A program made the position numbers and the translations under genes. The notes under the pieces were generated by a model. That model did not search any database, was not told where the DNA came from, and saw only the letters and a list, made by a program, of their open reading frames with translations. Shown piece after piece: positions 15,807 through 25,393 of a stretch of 64,000 nt of DNA (position 1 is the first letter of the stretch; every line of letters starts with the position of its first letter). Source of the stretch: Allorhizobium sonneratiae (lineage in GTDB: Bacteria > Pseudomonadota > Alphaproteobacteria > Rhizobiales > Rhizobiaceae); NCBI RefSeq assembly GCF_023700755.1, contig NZ_JAMKOJ010000013.1:1-64000 (forward strand), read 5' to 3'.

Positions 15807-17753
15807 TCAGCCGCGCGCAGCCGCATCGGCTGCGATCGTCTCCAGCGCGCTTTCAAAATCGCGGGTGAAGCGAGCCGTGTCGAAAAGCGGCGCGGTCTTG
15901 CGCGCGTCGAGGAGATGCTGGCGCAGGCGGGATTGGCGGACCCCATCCTGCGCCAGTGCAACCGCCATCAGGCGGTATTGGTCAAGCGTATCGGCCACCA
16001 GCTCGGGCAGGCCGACGGCATTCAAAAGGCTTTCGGCGACACGCGCGGCAAAGCTTTCGCCCTTGAAGGTGATGACCGGAACGCCTGCCCACAGCGCATC
16101 CGCCGTGGTGGTGTGGCCATTATAGGGCGAGGTGTCGAGCGCGATATCGGCATGGGTCAGGCGGTGCAGATGCTCCGGGATCGAGGTCTTGCGGGCAAAG
16201 ATGAGCCGTCCCGGATCAACACCGGCGCGGCTGGCGGCGGCGCGGAGATTGCTCCGCGTCGTCTCGTTCATCTCGATCAGCCACAGCACCGAGCCTTCGA
16301 CCGCCGTCAGAATGTCCATCCACGCGGCAAAGACCGCCGAGCGGATCTTGACCGCCTGATTGAAGGCGGCGAAGACCATGCCCTTTTCCGGCAGGCCATG
16401 GGTGGCGCGCAGGCCCTGCCGCATCACCGCTTCGCGCGTGCCGTCATTGCATTGATAGCTCCCCGGCAGGCGGATCAGCTTTTCGGCATAAAACGGCTCC
16501 GAAGACGGCGGCGTGACGATGGCGTCGGTGATGGCGTAATCGATGCCAACACCGGCCACGCTGCCGGGAAAGCCGAGATAAGAAACCTGAATGGGGGCCG
16601 GTCTGCGGCAAAAAATGCCGAGCCTGTTGTCGAAGGTAAACCCTTTCAGGTCGATCAGGATATCGAGATCGAGCGCGCGGATGGCGGCCGCGGCCTGATC
16701 GTCATCAAGATCGACGATGTCGACAAAATGTTCCACCGCATTCAGGAAGCGTTGGCGAAGCCGTCCGCCACGATCTTTGGCGCGGGTGTGGCAGATGCCG
16801 AACACCTCGAAACGGCTGCGGTCATGATGTTCGAACACGCCCGCCATCAGAGCAAGCGTTGCGTGTTCGCAATAATCGGACGAGACATAGCCGATCCGCA
16901 GACGGCGGCTCACATCTCGTCGATAGGAGGGCCTAGGCTTGACCGGTACGTTAAGATTGGCCGCCGTGTTCAGCGCGCTCAGCACATGATAGGCCTCATC
17001 GCTGCACCATTGCAGTGAGCGGAAGACGTTTTCGCGAATATCGAGCCGCTCACCATCGCGTTCGTAAGCCGCGACCAGTTCGCCCTGCAGCCGGTCGGCC
17101 AGCGGAAAATCGCAAAGGCTGATCGCACACCAGAACAATTCGGTCAGCGCCAGCCTTTCATCGGGCTTTGCATCATAAGCCTTGCGCAGCGGCGCATAGG
17201 CCTCTTCCACCTTGCCCGCACCGAGCAGCACCATGCCGGCATTCAGCCAGTTTTCAAAATCGCGCCCGACACGCGCAAGCGTCTGCGCATAAGCGAGAGC
17301 ATCCGGATAGCGCCCGGCCTCGCGATAAAGACTGCAAATTGAATGATTGACGTCGCAATCTGCGGAAAAATCCTTGTGCAATACAAGCAGCACAGCCAGC
17401 GCCCGATCCGGCTCGGCGCCATCGAGATAATGGCTGGCAGCACGAAAGCCTGCCTGCTTGCGCACGGGCAATGCGAGCTGCCCCAGAGAGCGCTCATAAT
17501 AGCGGGCGGCCAGCAGAGCATCGCCCAGACGCTCGGCAATCGAGGCGGCCAGCAAAAGCGTGTCGCCATCCTTCGGACTGACCTCAAGCAGACGGGCAAT
17601 CGTGGCCGAGGCGTCCTGATAGGCGCCCGCCATGAATTCCTGCCTTGCCCTGTCATAAAGAAGTGCCGCCACGTCGCCGTCCCTCAATCGCCCGCCCACC
17701 GGCGACTGATTGAGGGATGTAGCGATGCAGTCTTGCCCGAAACTGACAGACAT
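15807..17753 (-). CDS. Second TPR/SPINDLY-type (GT41) glycosyltransferase
   Basis: Encodes 648 residues. Residues ~30-230 are TPR-like helices; ~280-640 form the GT41 catalytic domain with LRIGYVSSDYCEHATLAL (His in the position of the family's conserved His), DILIDLKGFTFDNR, RRPAPIQVSYLGFPGS, FAAFNQAVKIRS (Lys matching OGT Lys842) and NGHTTTADALWAGVPVITFKG. It is clearly diverged from the copy at 4667-6703, so the two probably modify different targets. No Shine-Dalgarno is evident before the ATG at 17753. It lies 101 bases downstream of ccrM on the same strand. Confidence 0.88.
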   Translation of the reverse strand: MSVSFGQDCIATSLNQSPVGGRLRDGDVAALLYDRARQEFMAGAYQDASATIARLLEVSPKDGDTLLLAASIAERLGDALLAARYYERSLGQLALPVRKQAGFRAASHYLDGAEPDRALAVLLVLHKDFSADCDVNHSICSLYREAGRYPDALAYAQTLARVGRDFENWLNAGMVLLGAGKVEEAYAPLRKAYDAKPDERLALTELFWCAISLCDFPLADRLQGELVAAYERDGERLDIRENVFRSLQWCSDEAYHVLSALNTAANLNVPVKPRPSYRRDVSRRLRIGYVSSDYCEHATLALMAGVFEHHDRSRFEVFGICHTRAKDRGGRLRQRFLNAVEHFVDIVDLDDDQAAAAIRALDLDILIDLKGFTFDNRLGIFCRRPAPIQVSYLGFPGSVAGVGIDYAITDAIVTPPSSEPFYAEKLIRLPGSYQCNDGTREAVMRQGLRATHGLPEKGMVFAAFNQAVKIRSAVFAAWMDILTAVEGSVLWLIEMNETTRSNLRAAASRAGVDPGRLIFARKTSIPEHLHRLTHADIALDTSPYNGHTTTADALWAGVPVITFKGESFAARVAESLLNAVGLPELVADTLDQYRLMAVALAQDGVRQSRLRQHLLDARKTAPLFDTARFTRDFESALETIAADAAARG

Positions 17754-17854
17754 TCATGATTTCAGGCGTCTAAGAAATTAAAAATAAATGATTATTTTAT
17801 AATATACGTAAGAATTCGGGCGGATGTTATCCACCCGAATGCTGTTTATTCGTT

Positions 17855-19027
<1,173 letters not shown>

Positions 19028-19031
19028 TTAT

Positions 19032-19053
19032 GGTTACCGAACTTGGTTACCAA
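19032..19053. promoter_or_regulatory. Inverted repeat upstream of ccrM, possible operator
   Basis: TGGTTACC (19032-19039) and GGTTACCA (19046-19053) form an inverted repeat with one mismatch; a third TGGTTAC is at 18998-19004. The repeat sits 47-68 bases before the ccrM start. It is not a TTAA-N7-TTAA CtrA site. Confidence 0.3.
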
Positions 19054-19122
19054 ATGCTGAAGGCGTACCCATAAAAGCCGTTCTGTTCCCGATGCGGGAC
19101 GATTTTGCCCCAGAGGAAGATG

Positions 19123-19551
19123 TCAGGTCTCGGGAAAGACCAATGCGCCCGCATAGGCCCCACCGGCAATGCCGTCGCACAACGCCTGCCAGTCGCAGCC
19201 CAGGCAGGCGGCGCGGATGGTGTTTGCCGCAAAGGCCTGACGCAGCCGCCGCATCAGCGCCGCGTCCAGCCGGATCACCGCGCCCTGATGGACCGGCTGG
19301 CCGATCAGCTCGGCCACGGCTTCTGCCGCCTTTGCATCGCGGGCCGTCACGCTGTCGCGGTGACAATGGGGATTGCCCTCGCCCAGCAACGGTGCGCAGA
19401 CATCATCCGGCCCATCGACGATGACGATCTCCTCGCCTGCACTGAGACGTGCGGCAATTCTTTTGTAATTCTCCACGAAAGCAGGGCTGTAGCCCTTGCC
19501 GATAAAGGTCAGCATGCACAAAAGGTGATGCGGGCGGAGGCGAACGGTCAT
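19123..19551 (-). CDS. DUF1284 protein, probably metal binding
   Basis: Encodes 142 residues from the ATG at 19551 (MTVRLRPHHLLCML); an upstream in-frame ATG at 19668 adds a divergent 39-residue extension with no visible support. Conserved DUF1284 features: RPHHLLC at the N-terminus, IVDGPDDVCAPL, PHCHRD, and C-L-G-C-D-W-Q-A-L-C near the C-terminus. The Cys/His pattern suggests a metal or Fe-S site, but no function is established. It is divergent from the HAD gene at 19706 and lies upstream of ccrM. Confidence 0.82.
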   Translation of the reverse strand: MTVRLRPHHLLCMLTFIGKGYSPAFVENYKRIAARLSAGEEIVIVDGPDDVCAPLLGEGNPHCHRDSVTARDAKAAEAVAELIGQPVHQGAVIRLDAALMRRLRQAFAANTIRAACLGCDWQALCDGIAGGAYAGALVFPET

Positions 19552-19705
19552 GCGGCTGCTCGTCCTGTTTTCATACCGGAGATCCTGTTGCGATGCCGGG
19601 CAGAGTATGAGCGGGAGGCAGATTTGAACAGAGCGCAATTGTCCTTTGCCAAAGATTGCTGTAGGCACGGCCTGACCTCACAGACACGATGAAAGTTCAT
19701 ATGCC

Positions 19706-20395
19706 ATGGCCGGTTTCGACCTTCTTCTTTTCGATTGCGACGGTGTGCTCGTCGATTCCGAAATCATTGCCGCCAAGGTCGAATCGAAACTGCTGACCGA
19801 TGCCGGCTATCCGATTTCGGTGGAAGAAATGGGCGAGCGCTTTGCCGGCATGACCTGGAAGAATATCCTGCTGTCCATCGAACAGCAGATCGATATTCCG
19901 CTGTCGGCCAGCCTGATCGATAAATCGGAAAAGCTGCTGGACGAGCGGCTGGCGCGCGAAGTGAAGATCATTGAGGGCGTGATCTATGCGCTGTCGCGGC
20001 TCTCCGGGCCACGCTGCATCTGCTCCAACTCCTCTTCTGCCCGGCTCGATATGATGCTGACCAAGGTCGGGCTGAAGGACGCCTTTGCCCCCCATATCTA
20101 TTCGGCCAAGGATCTCGGGGCAGATCGGGTGAAGCCCAAGCCCGACATCTATCTGCATGGCGCCGCGCAATTCAATGTCAAGCCGCAAGCCTGTCTGGTG
20201 ATCGAAGACAGCGTGCATGGGGTGATGGCTGCGCGCGCTGCGGGCATGCGGGTGATCGGCTTTACCGGGGCCTCGCATACCTATCCGTCCCATGCCGACC
20301 GGCTGACGGATGCGGGCGCGGAAACGGTGATCTCCAGAATGATGGATCTGCCCGCCGTCGCCGCCGCCATGGCGGAATGGGAAGGCGTTTTATAA
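19706..20395 (+). CDS. HAD-IA phosphatase (beta-phosphoglucomutase/phosphoglycolate phosphatase-like)
   Basis: Encodes 229 residues. Motif I LFDCDGVLVDSE carries both catalytic Asp; motif II CSNSSS, motif III Lys in RVKPKPDIYL, motif IV VIEDSVHGVMAA. A helical cap domain (type C1) lies between motifs I and II. This pattern fits the sugar-phosphatase/mutase subgroup; exact substrate unknown. It is followed by thrB on the same strand after 82 bases. Confidence 0.88.
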   Translation: MAGFDLLLFDCDGVLVDSEIIAAKVESKLLTDAGYPISVEEMGERFAGMTWKNILLSIEQQIDIPLSASLIDKSEKLLDERLAREVKIIEGVIYALSRLSGPRCICSNSSSARLDMMLTKVGLKDAFAPHIYSAKDLGADRVKPKPDIYLHGAAQFNVKPQACLVIEDSVHGVMAARAAGMRVIGFTGASHTYPSHADRLTDAGAETVISRMMDLPAVAAAMAEWEGVL

Positions 20396-20477
20396 CGGGC
20401 AAAGCCGCTGACCGCTCTTTCAAGCCTTGGTGATCTGTGCCATGCACAGGTCAAACCAAACCGAACGGATGGGACCT

Positions 20478-21458
20478 GTGGCCGTCTATACCGATATCAA
20501 CGAGGTCGAACTCAAGACCTTTCTTGCCGATTATGACGCGGGCGAGCTGTTATCCTTCAAGGGCATTGCGGAAGGCGTGGAAAATTCCAATTTCCTGCTG
20601 CATACCTCGAAATTCCCGCTGATCCTGACGCTTTACGAAAAGCGGGTGGAGCGCGCCGATCTGCCGTTTTTTCTCGGACTGATGCGCCATCTCGCCGACC
20701 GTGGCGTGACCTGCCCGCTGCCTTTGGCGCGCAAGGATGGCGCAGAGCTTGGCGAGCTTGCCGGGCGGCCTGCGGCGCTGATTTCCTTCCTTGAAGGCAT
20801 GTGGCTGAGAAAGCCGGAGCCCAGACATTGCGGCGCGGTGGGCGCGGCCTTGGCCGGGCTGCATCTTGCCACGGCAGATTTTGCCATGACCCGGAAAAAT
20901 GCCCTGTCGCTCTCCGGCTGGCAGGCGTTGTGGGAAAAGGCGAAGGAGCGCGCCGACGAGGTGCTGCCCGGTCTTGCCGGTGAGATCGACGGTGAGCTTG
21001 CCTATCTCACCGAGAACTGGCCGCAAGACCTGCCCTGCGGTGTCATCCATGCCGATCTCTTTCCCGACAATGTGTTTTTCCTCGGCGACACCCTCTCCGG
21101 TCTCATCGATTTCTATTTCGCGTGCAATGATTTTCTTCTCTATGACCTTGCCATCTGCCTCAATGCCTGGTGCTTCGAGAAGGATGGCAGCTACAACATC
21201 ACCAAGGGCCGGGCGATGATAGCAGACTATCTGGCGGTGCGCTCCGTCTCGCAGGCGGAAGCCGACAGCCTGCACATTCTGTGCCGGGGTGCTGCGCTGC
21301 GTTTCTTCCTCACGCGTCTTTATGACTGGCTGACCACGCCGAAAGATGCGCTGGTGGTGAAGAAGGACCCGCTGGAATATCTGAAAAAGCTGCGCTTTCA
21401 TCAGGCCGCAGCCGGTGCTGGCGATTACGGCTGGCCAATCACGGATGCGCCCGAATGA
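20478..21458 (+). CDS. thrB: Homoserine kinase, aminoglycoside-phosphotransferase type
   Basis: Encodes 326 residues. I chose GTG at 20478 ([12 protein letters not shown]) because GGATGGGA lies just upstream and it matches the usual family start; ATG at 20469 is the alternative. It phosphorylates L-homoserine to O-phosphohomoserine with ATP, the step before ThrC (34222-35619 here). The fold is the APH/choline-kinase type: [15 protein letters not shown] near the N-terminus, catalytic [11 protein letters not shown] and the following [10 protein letters not shown] (metal-binding Asp). The stop overlaps rnhA by 4 bases (ATGA), so the two are translationally coupled. Confidence 0.95.
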   Translation: MAVYTDINEVELKTFLADYDAGELLSFKGIAEGVENSNFLLHTSKFPLILTLYEKRVERADLPFFLGLMRHLADRGVTCPLPLARKDGAELGELAGRPAALISFLEGMWLRKPEPRHCGAVGAALAGLHLATADFAMTRKNALSLSGWQALWEKAKERADEVLPGLAGEIDGELAYLTENWPQDLPCGVIHADLFPDNVFFLGDTLSGLIDFYFACNDFLLYDLAICLNAWCFEKDGSYNITKGRAMIADYLAVRSVSQAEADSLHILCRGAALRFFLTRLYDWLTTPKDALVVKKDPLEYLKKLRFHQAAAGAGDYGWPITDAPE

Positions 21459-21892
21459 AACATGTCGAGATTTTTACCGACGGCGCCTGTTCCGGCAATC
21501 CCGGTCCGGGCGGCTGGGGCGCCATTCTGCGTTATGGCGAGACCGAAAAGGAATTATGCGGCGGCGAGGCGGAAACCACCAACAACCGCATGGAACTGAT
21601 GGCCGCAATCAGCGCACTCAATGCGCTGAAAAGCCCGTGCGAGGTCGATCTCTATACCGACAGCGCCTATGTCAAGGACGGCATTTCCAAATGGATTTTC
21701 GGCTGGAAGAAAAACGGCTGGAAAACGGCAGACAAAAAGCCGGTCAAAAATGCCGAACTCTGGCAACAGCTGGAAGAGGCACGCAACCGTCACAAGGTGA
21801 CGCTGCACTGGGTGAAGGGCCATGCCGGCCACCCGGAAAACGAACGCGCCGACGAATTGGCGCGCAAGGGCATGGAACCGTTCAAGCGGTAA
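21455..21892 (+). CDS. rnhA: Ribonuclease HI
   Basis: Encodes 145 residues, standard length. It hydrolyses RNA in RNA:DNA hybrids. Catalytic residues are visible in [15 protein letters not shown] (Asp), [10 protein letters not shown] (Glu) and [12 protein letters not shown] (Asp), with His and Asp in [17 protein letters not shown]. The ATG overlaps the thrB stop. A terminator follows at 21927-21965. Confidence 0.97.
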   Translation: MKHVEIFTDGACSGNPGPGGWGAILRYGETEKELCGGEAETTNNRMELMAAISALNALKSPCEVDLYTDSAYVKDGISKWIFGWKKNGWKTADKKPVKNAELWQQLEEARNRHKVTLHWVKGHAGHPENERADELARKGMEPFKR

Positions 21893-21926
21893 ACAGCACG
21901 CTTGAACCAACGTCACGGAAACGAAA

Positions 21927-21965
21927 GCCGCCCTGCGAAAATGTGTAGGGTTCGCGCAGGGCGGC
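21927..21965. terminator. Bidirectional hairpin between rnhA and the metal ABC operon
   Basis: GCCGCCCTGCG (21927-21937) pairs with CGCAGGGCGGC (21955-21965), a perfect 11-bp GC-rich stem placed between two convergent genes. There is no long T tract on either side. Confidence 0.6.
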
Positions 21966-21988
21966 CTATCAGGCTGATGATGGGGTGA

Positions 21989-22885
21989 TCAGCTTGATTT
22001 CTTCATCGCCTTGGCCAAGGCATCAACGTTATAACGGAACATTTTTTCATAGGTCGGAGCCGGGCCGTCGGCCTTGGAGAGCGCCTCGACATAAAGCTCA
22101 CCGCCCGGCTGGGCATCCGTGGCCGATGCGATCTGCTTGACCAGACGCGGATCGTTCGAATTTTCAAAGAAGTAGGTTTTGACGTGCTCGGCCTTGATCT
22201 GCTTGATCAGCTTGGCAACATCAGCGGCAGAGGCTTCGGTTTCGGTGGAAAAGCCGATGGGCGACAGGAACTTGACGTTATATTCACGCCCGAAATAACC
22301 GAAGGCGTCATGGCTGGTCAGGATTTTGCGGTCGGCTGCCGGAATGTGATCGAACTGCTCATGCGCATAGGCGTTCAGCCCGTCCAGCACCTTGTCATAG
22401 GCCTTGGCATTGGCCTTGAAGTCGGCGGCATCAGCCGGATCAGCGGCAATAAGCGCCTTTTCGATATTCCCGACCCAGATCTTGACATTGACCGGGCTGT
22501 TCCAGACATGCGGATCGATGATCGTCTTGCCGTCATCGGTCATGGTGCGGGTCTTGATGCCCTTGGACACGGTGACCGGCTGCCCCTTATAGCCGGAGGC
22601 CGAAATCAGCCGGTCCATCCAGCCTTCCAGCCCCTCACCGGAGACGAAAGTGAGCTGCGATTCCTTCAGATTCTTGGCGTCGCTTGGCGAGGGCTCGAAT
22701 TCATGGGGATCGCCGTTCGGGCCGACAAGGCTTTTGACATCGACATGGTTACCACCAACCTGTTTGACCACATCGGCCAACACGGTGAAGGAGGCAACGA
22801 CCTTCAGGGTTTCCGCCTGGGCCGGTACGATGCCGAGCACCAGAAGCAGCGGCAGGGCGGAGGTAAGTGCAAGTTTTCGCATCAT
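21989..22885 (-). CDS. Metal (Zn/Mn) ABC transporter periplasmic binding protein
   Basis: Encodes 298 residues with a signal peptide ending ...VPAQA. It is a cluster A-I (ZnuA/TroA/SitA-like) solute-binding protein: metal-ligand positions are seen in GDPHEFEPSPSD (His), IDPHVWNS (His), TSHDAFGYF (His) and FFENSNDPRLVKQIA (Asp/Glu). It lacks the long His-rich loop of typical ZnuA, so zinc versus manganese cannot be settled from ligands alone. It is the last gene of a four-gene operon (microprotein, ATPase, permease, binding protein). Confidence 0.9.
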   Translation of the reverse strand: MMRKLALTSALPLLLVLGIVPAQAETLKVVASFTVLADVVKQVGGNHVDVKSLVGPNGDPHEFEPSPSDAKNLKESQLTFVSGEGLEGWMDRLISASGYKGQPVTVSKGIKTRTMTDDGKTIIDPHVWNSPVNVKIWVGNIEKALIAADPADAADFKANAKAYDKVLDGLNAYAHEQFDHIPAADRKILTSHDAFGYFGREYNVKFLSPIGFSTETEASAADVAKLIKQIKAEHVKTYFFENSNDPRLVKQIASATDAQPGGELYVEALSKADGPAPTYEKMFRYNVDALAKAMKKSS

Positions 22886-22901
22886 CAGAGATGTCCTGTT
22901 G

Positions 22902-23774
22902 TCATGCTTTCAGATGAGGTTGAGGAAGAAGCCGCTTGAGATAACCAGCGGGGGAAAGAAACAGCGACAAGGCGTAGAACAAGGCCGCCGTGATGATGAT
23001 GGTCGGCCCCGACGCCAGTGAATACTGATAGGAGGCGATCAGCCCGAGATAGCTGGCGCCAATGCCCGAAAGTGCCGCGATCACGATCATGCCAGGCAGG
23101 CTTTTCGACCAGAGCTGGGCAATCGCCGCCGGCAACATCATCAGTCCCACGGCCATCAGCGTGCCAAGCGCCTGAAAGGAGGCGACCAGATTGAGCACCA
23201 CCAGCAGCAGAAAGAGAAAATGATAAAGCGGCCCGCGCCCGCCCACGGCTCTTAAAAACCCGGGATCGAGGCATTCCACCACCAAAGGCCGGTAGATCAG
23301 CGCAAGCGTCAGAATCGAAAAGGTGGCAATCGAGCCGATCAGCGTCAAAGCATGATTGTCGATGGCAAGAATGGTGCCGAACAGCACATGCAGGAGATCG
23401 ATATTCGAGCCGCGGAGCGAGACGATCAGCACGCCGAGCGCCAGCGAGGTCAGATAAAAGCTGGCAAAGCTGGCATCCTCCTGCAGGATCGTGGTGCGGC
23501 TGATGAAGCCGGACAAGAGCGCCACCGACAGGCCCGCCACCAGCCCACCCAGCCCCATGGCCGTCAGCGACAGGGACCCGGCAATCAGATAGCCAATGGC
23601 TGCCCCTGGCAGCACCGCATGGCTCATGGCGTCGCCCACCAGGCTCATGCGCCTGAGCATCAGAAACACGCCGATGGGTCCGGAGCCGAGACCAAGGCAG
23701 ACAGAGGCAACCAGCGCCCGGCGCATGAAACCGAAATCGGCAAAGGGTTCGATGAAAAGATCGTAGGCCGTCAT
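22902..23774 (-). CDS. Metal ABC transporter permease
   Basis: Encodes 290 residues from the ATG at 23774 (MTAYDLFIEPF), which overlaps the ATPase stop as ATGA; the longer ORF start at 23801 lies inside the ATPase and is rejected. Eight or so hydrophobic segments and the family sequence FLMLRRMSLVGDAMSHAVLPG place it in the ZnuB/TroC/MntB (ABC-3) family. It forms the membrane channel of the uptake system. Confidence 0.93.
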   Translation of the reverse strand: MTAYDLFIEPFADFGFMRRALVASVCLGLGSGPIGVFLMLRRMSLVGDAMSHAVLPGAAIGYLIAGSLSLTAMGLGGLVAGLSVALLSGFISRTTILQEDASFASFYLTSLALGVLIVSLRGSNIDLLHVLFGTILAIDNHALTLIGSIATFSILTLALIYRPLVVECLDPGFLRAVGGRGPLYHFLFLLLVVLNLVASFQALGTLMAVGLMMLPAAIAQLWSKSLPGMIVIAALSGIGASYLGLIASYQYSLASGPTIIITAALFYALSLFLSPAGYLKRLLPQPHLKA

Positions 23775-24520
23775 GCCGCTGGCCTCGCATCCGGCATGCA
23801 CACACCTGCCTTTTCATCCCATTTTTCCGCCATGGCGCGCGCCTTCATCAGATTGGCGGCAGACAGGGTGTCCTCGGTGCGGCCCCAGCCGATCAGCTCG
23901 CGGGCAATCAGCAGGGTTTGCGGAAAATAGGCGCGCACCTGATCGAAATCATGCAGGACCGCGACAACCGTACGGCCCTCGCCATGCCATCCGGTGATGA
24001 TGCGGATAAGATCGCTGGTGGTGCGGGCATCGATGGCGGTGAAAGGCTCATCCAGCAGAATGACCCTGGCATCCTGCAACAAAAGCCGGGCAAACAGCAC
24101 GCGCTGAAACTGCCCTGCTGAGAGCGCCGAGATCGGCCTTGCGCCAAAGCCTTCAAGGCCTACGGTCGCCAGTGCCTCCTCGGCCTTCGCCTGCATCTGC
24201 CTGCCAATGCGGCCAAAGGCGCCGCTCATCTTCCAGGCCCCCAGAAGCACCGTGTCCATCACCGAAATCGGAAAGCGGCGATTGATATCGGCAGCCTGCG
24301 GCAGGTAGCCGAAATCCTTCCTGGAGAAATTGTGGGTGACGCTGCCTTCGGCCGGGCGCAGCTCGCCCATGATCGTCTTGATCAGCGTCGATTTGCCAGC
24401 CCCGTTCGGTCCGGCAATGGCCGTCAGACTGCCCTCTTTCAGCGTACCGCTGACATGATGCACCGCCGGATGGCGATCATAGGCCACCGTCAGATTATCG
24501 AGTGTAATGCCGCCGCTCAT
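23771..24520 (-). CDS. Metal ABC transporter ATP-binding protein
   Basis: Encodes 249 residues from the ATG at 24520 (MSGGITLDNL). This start overlaps the stop of the upstream microprotein as ATGA, which supports it over the in-frame ATG at 24538. Walker A GPNGAGKST, Q-loop YLPQAADINRRFP, signature LSAGQFQRVLFARLL (Ala replaces the usual Gly of LSGGQ), Walker B VILLDEPF, switch His in VLHDF. It energises metal uptake. Confidence 0.94.
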   Translation of the reverse strand: MSGGITLDNLTVAYDRHPAVHHVSGTLKEGSLTAIAGPNGAGKSTLIKTIMGELRPAEGSVTHNFSRKDFGYLPQAADINRRFPISVMDTVLLGAWKMSGAFGRIGRQMQAKAEEALATVGLEGFGARPISALSAGQFQRVLFARLLLQDARVILLDEPFTAIDARTTSDLIRIITGWHGEGRTVVAVLHDFDQVRAYFPQTLLIARELIGWGRTEDTLSAANLMKARAMAEKWDEKAGVCMPDARPAA

Positions 24521-24642
24521 TGCACCGCCACCGCCCATTGAATGGCCAGCCAGATAAAGCCAATGAAAACCAGCGCCAGAAGCAGACGCGACAGCGCCGA
24601 GGCGGCAAGCAGGCTGAAGGAGGAACGGATTTTATCGGGCAC
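24517..24642 (-). CDS. Small membrane protein, first gene of the metal ABC operon
   Basis: Short ORF of 41 codons starting GTG at 24642 (a second in-frame GTG at 24651 would give 44). AGGA lies 11 bases before the first and 2 before the second. Residues ~11-40 are one hydrophobic segment (LLAASALSRLLLALVFIGFI then WLAIQWAVAV) after a basic, polar N-terminus. The TGA overlaps the ATPase ATG by 4 bases, so translation is coupled. It sits directly between the operator/promoter (24661-24720) and the transporter, where a small transporter partner or regulator is plausible. I know no name for it. Confidence 0.6.
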   Translation of the reverse strand: MPDKIRSSFSLLAASALSRLLLALVFIGFIWLAIQWAVAVQ

Positions 24643-24660
24643 GGCAGACACAGTCCTGAA

Positions 24661-24720
24661 TGTAATAACGTTACATCTGCCTTGTAACTATATTACCTCC
24701 ATCTTGCAAGGGACAAAATC
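24661..24720 (-). promoter_or_regulatory. Promoter with tandem GTAA-N5-TTAC operators for the metal ABC operon
   Basis: Two palindromes, GTAATAACGTTAC (24662-24674) and GTAACTATATTAC (24684-24696), lie 22 bp apart, two helical turns. On the minus strand a promoter TTGTCC (-35) - 18 bp - TATAGT (-10) places the -10 inside the second palindrome, so a bound repressor would block RNA polymerase. A Zur/Mur-type metalloregulator is the likely binder, by context. Confidence 0.65.
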
Positions 24721-24734
24721 CGCTGCTGCACATG

Positions 24735-24761
24735 AAAAAGCGCGGAACATATGTTCCGCGC
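24735..24761 (-). terminator. Terminator of the peroxiredoxin gene
   Basis: A perfect 22-nt palindrome (24740-24761, half site GCGCGGAACAT) is followed on the minus strand by five T (complement of 24735-24739). Confidence 0.8.
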
Positions 24762-24837
24762 CATCCTCCAAAAAACACTGGATAATGCCGTCAACCGGCA
24801 TCGATTCCAGCCTATCCGAGCAAGATGGACAAGGATT

Positions 24838-25323
24838 TTACAGCCGTTCCAGCATGGCTTCGGCGGAAGACACGGTCGCCTGACCCGGATTTTCCTCGAT
24901 GTCGAGGCTTTTCACCACGCCATCTTCAACCAGCATGGAATAACGCTTGGAGCGCACGCCAAGACCGCCGGCAGAGAGGTCCATGTCAAGACCGAGCGCC
25001 TTGGTGAAGCTGGCGTCCCAGTCGGCGAGGAAGTGGATCTTGTCCATGCCGCCGCTCTGCTGGGCCCAGGCGCCCATGACATGCCAGTCATTGACGGAGA
25101 TGACGGCTATATCGTCCACGCCCTTGGCCAGAAGCGCCTCGCGGTGCTCCAGATAACCGGGCAGATGATTGAGCGTGCAGGTCGGGGTGAAGGCACCGGG
25201 AACGGCAAACACCACCACTTTCTTGCCCTTGAACAGCGCCTCTGTGCCGATCTCGACCGGGCCATTCGCCGTCTTTTCCTTGAAAACCGCCTTGGGAAGG
25301 CTTTCGCCGACAGCAATCGTCAT
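24838..25323 (-). CDS. Peroxiredoxin (Prx5 type)
   Basis: Encodes 161 residues from the ATG at 25323, preceded by AGAGGAGAGACG; six extra codons upstream are unsupported. Active site PGAFTPTC with peroxidatic Cys at 49, then NHLPGYLEH, and the downstream Arg region GLGVRSKRYSM. Prx5-type enzymes reduce alkyl hydroperoxides and H2O2 with glutathione or glutaredoxin. A hairpin terminator follows. Soluble. Confidence 0.94.
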   Translation of the reverse strand: MTIAVGESLPKAVFKEKTANGPVEIGTEALFKGKKVVVFAVPGAFTPTCTLNHLPGYLEHREALLAKGVDDIAVISVNDWHVMGAWAQQSGGMDKIHFLADWDASFTKALGLDMDLSAGGLGVRSKRYSMLVEDGVVKSLDIEENPGQATVSSAEAMLERL

Positions 25324-25393
25324 CTCGTCTCTCCTCTTCAATGGGGCGTGTTCCGATAAACATGGAGCTGTCCTCTGACACGCTCTCTTTGGG

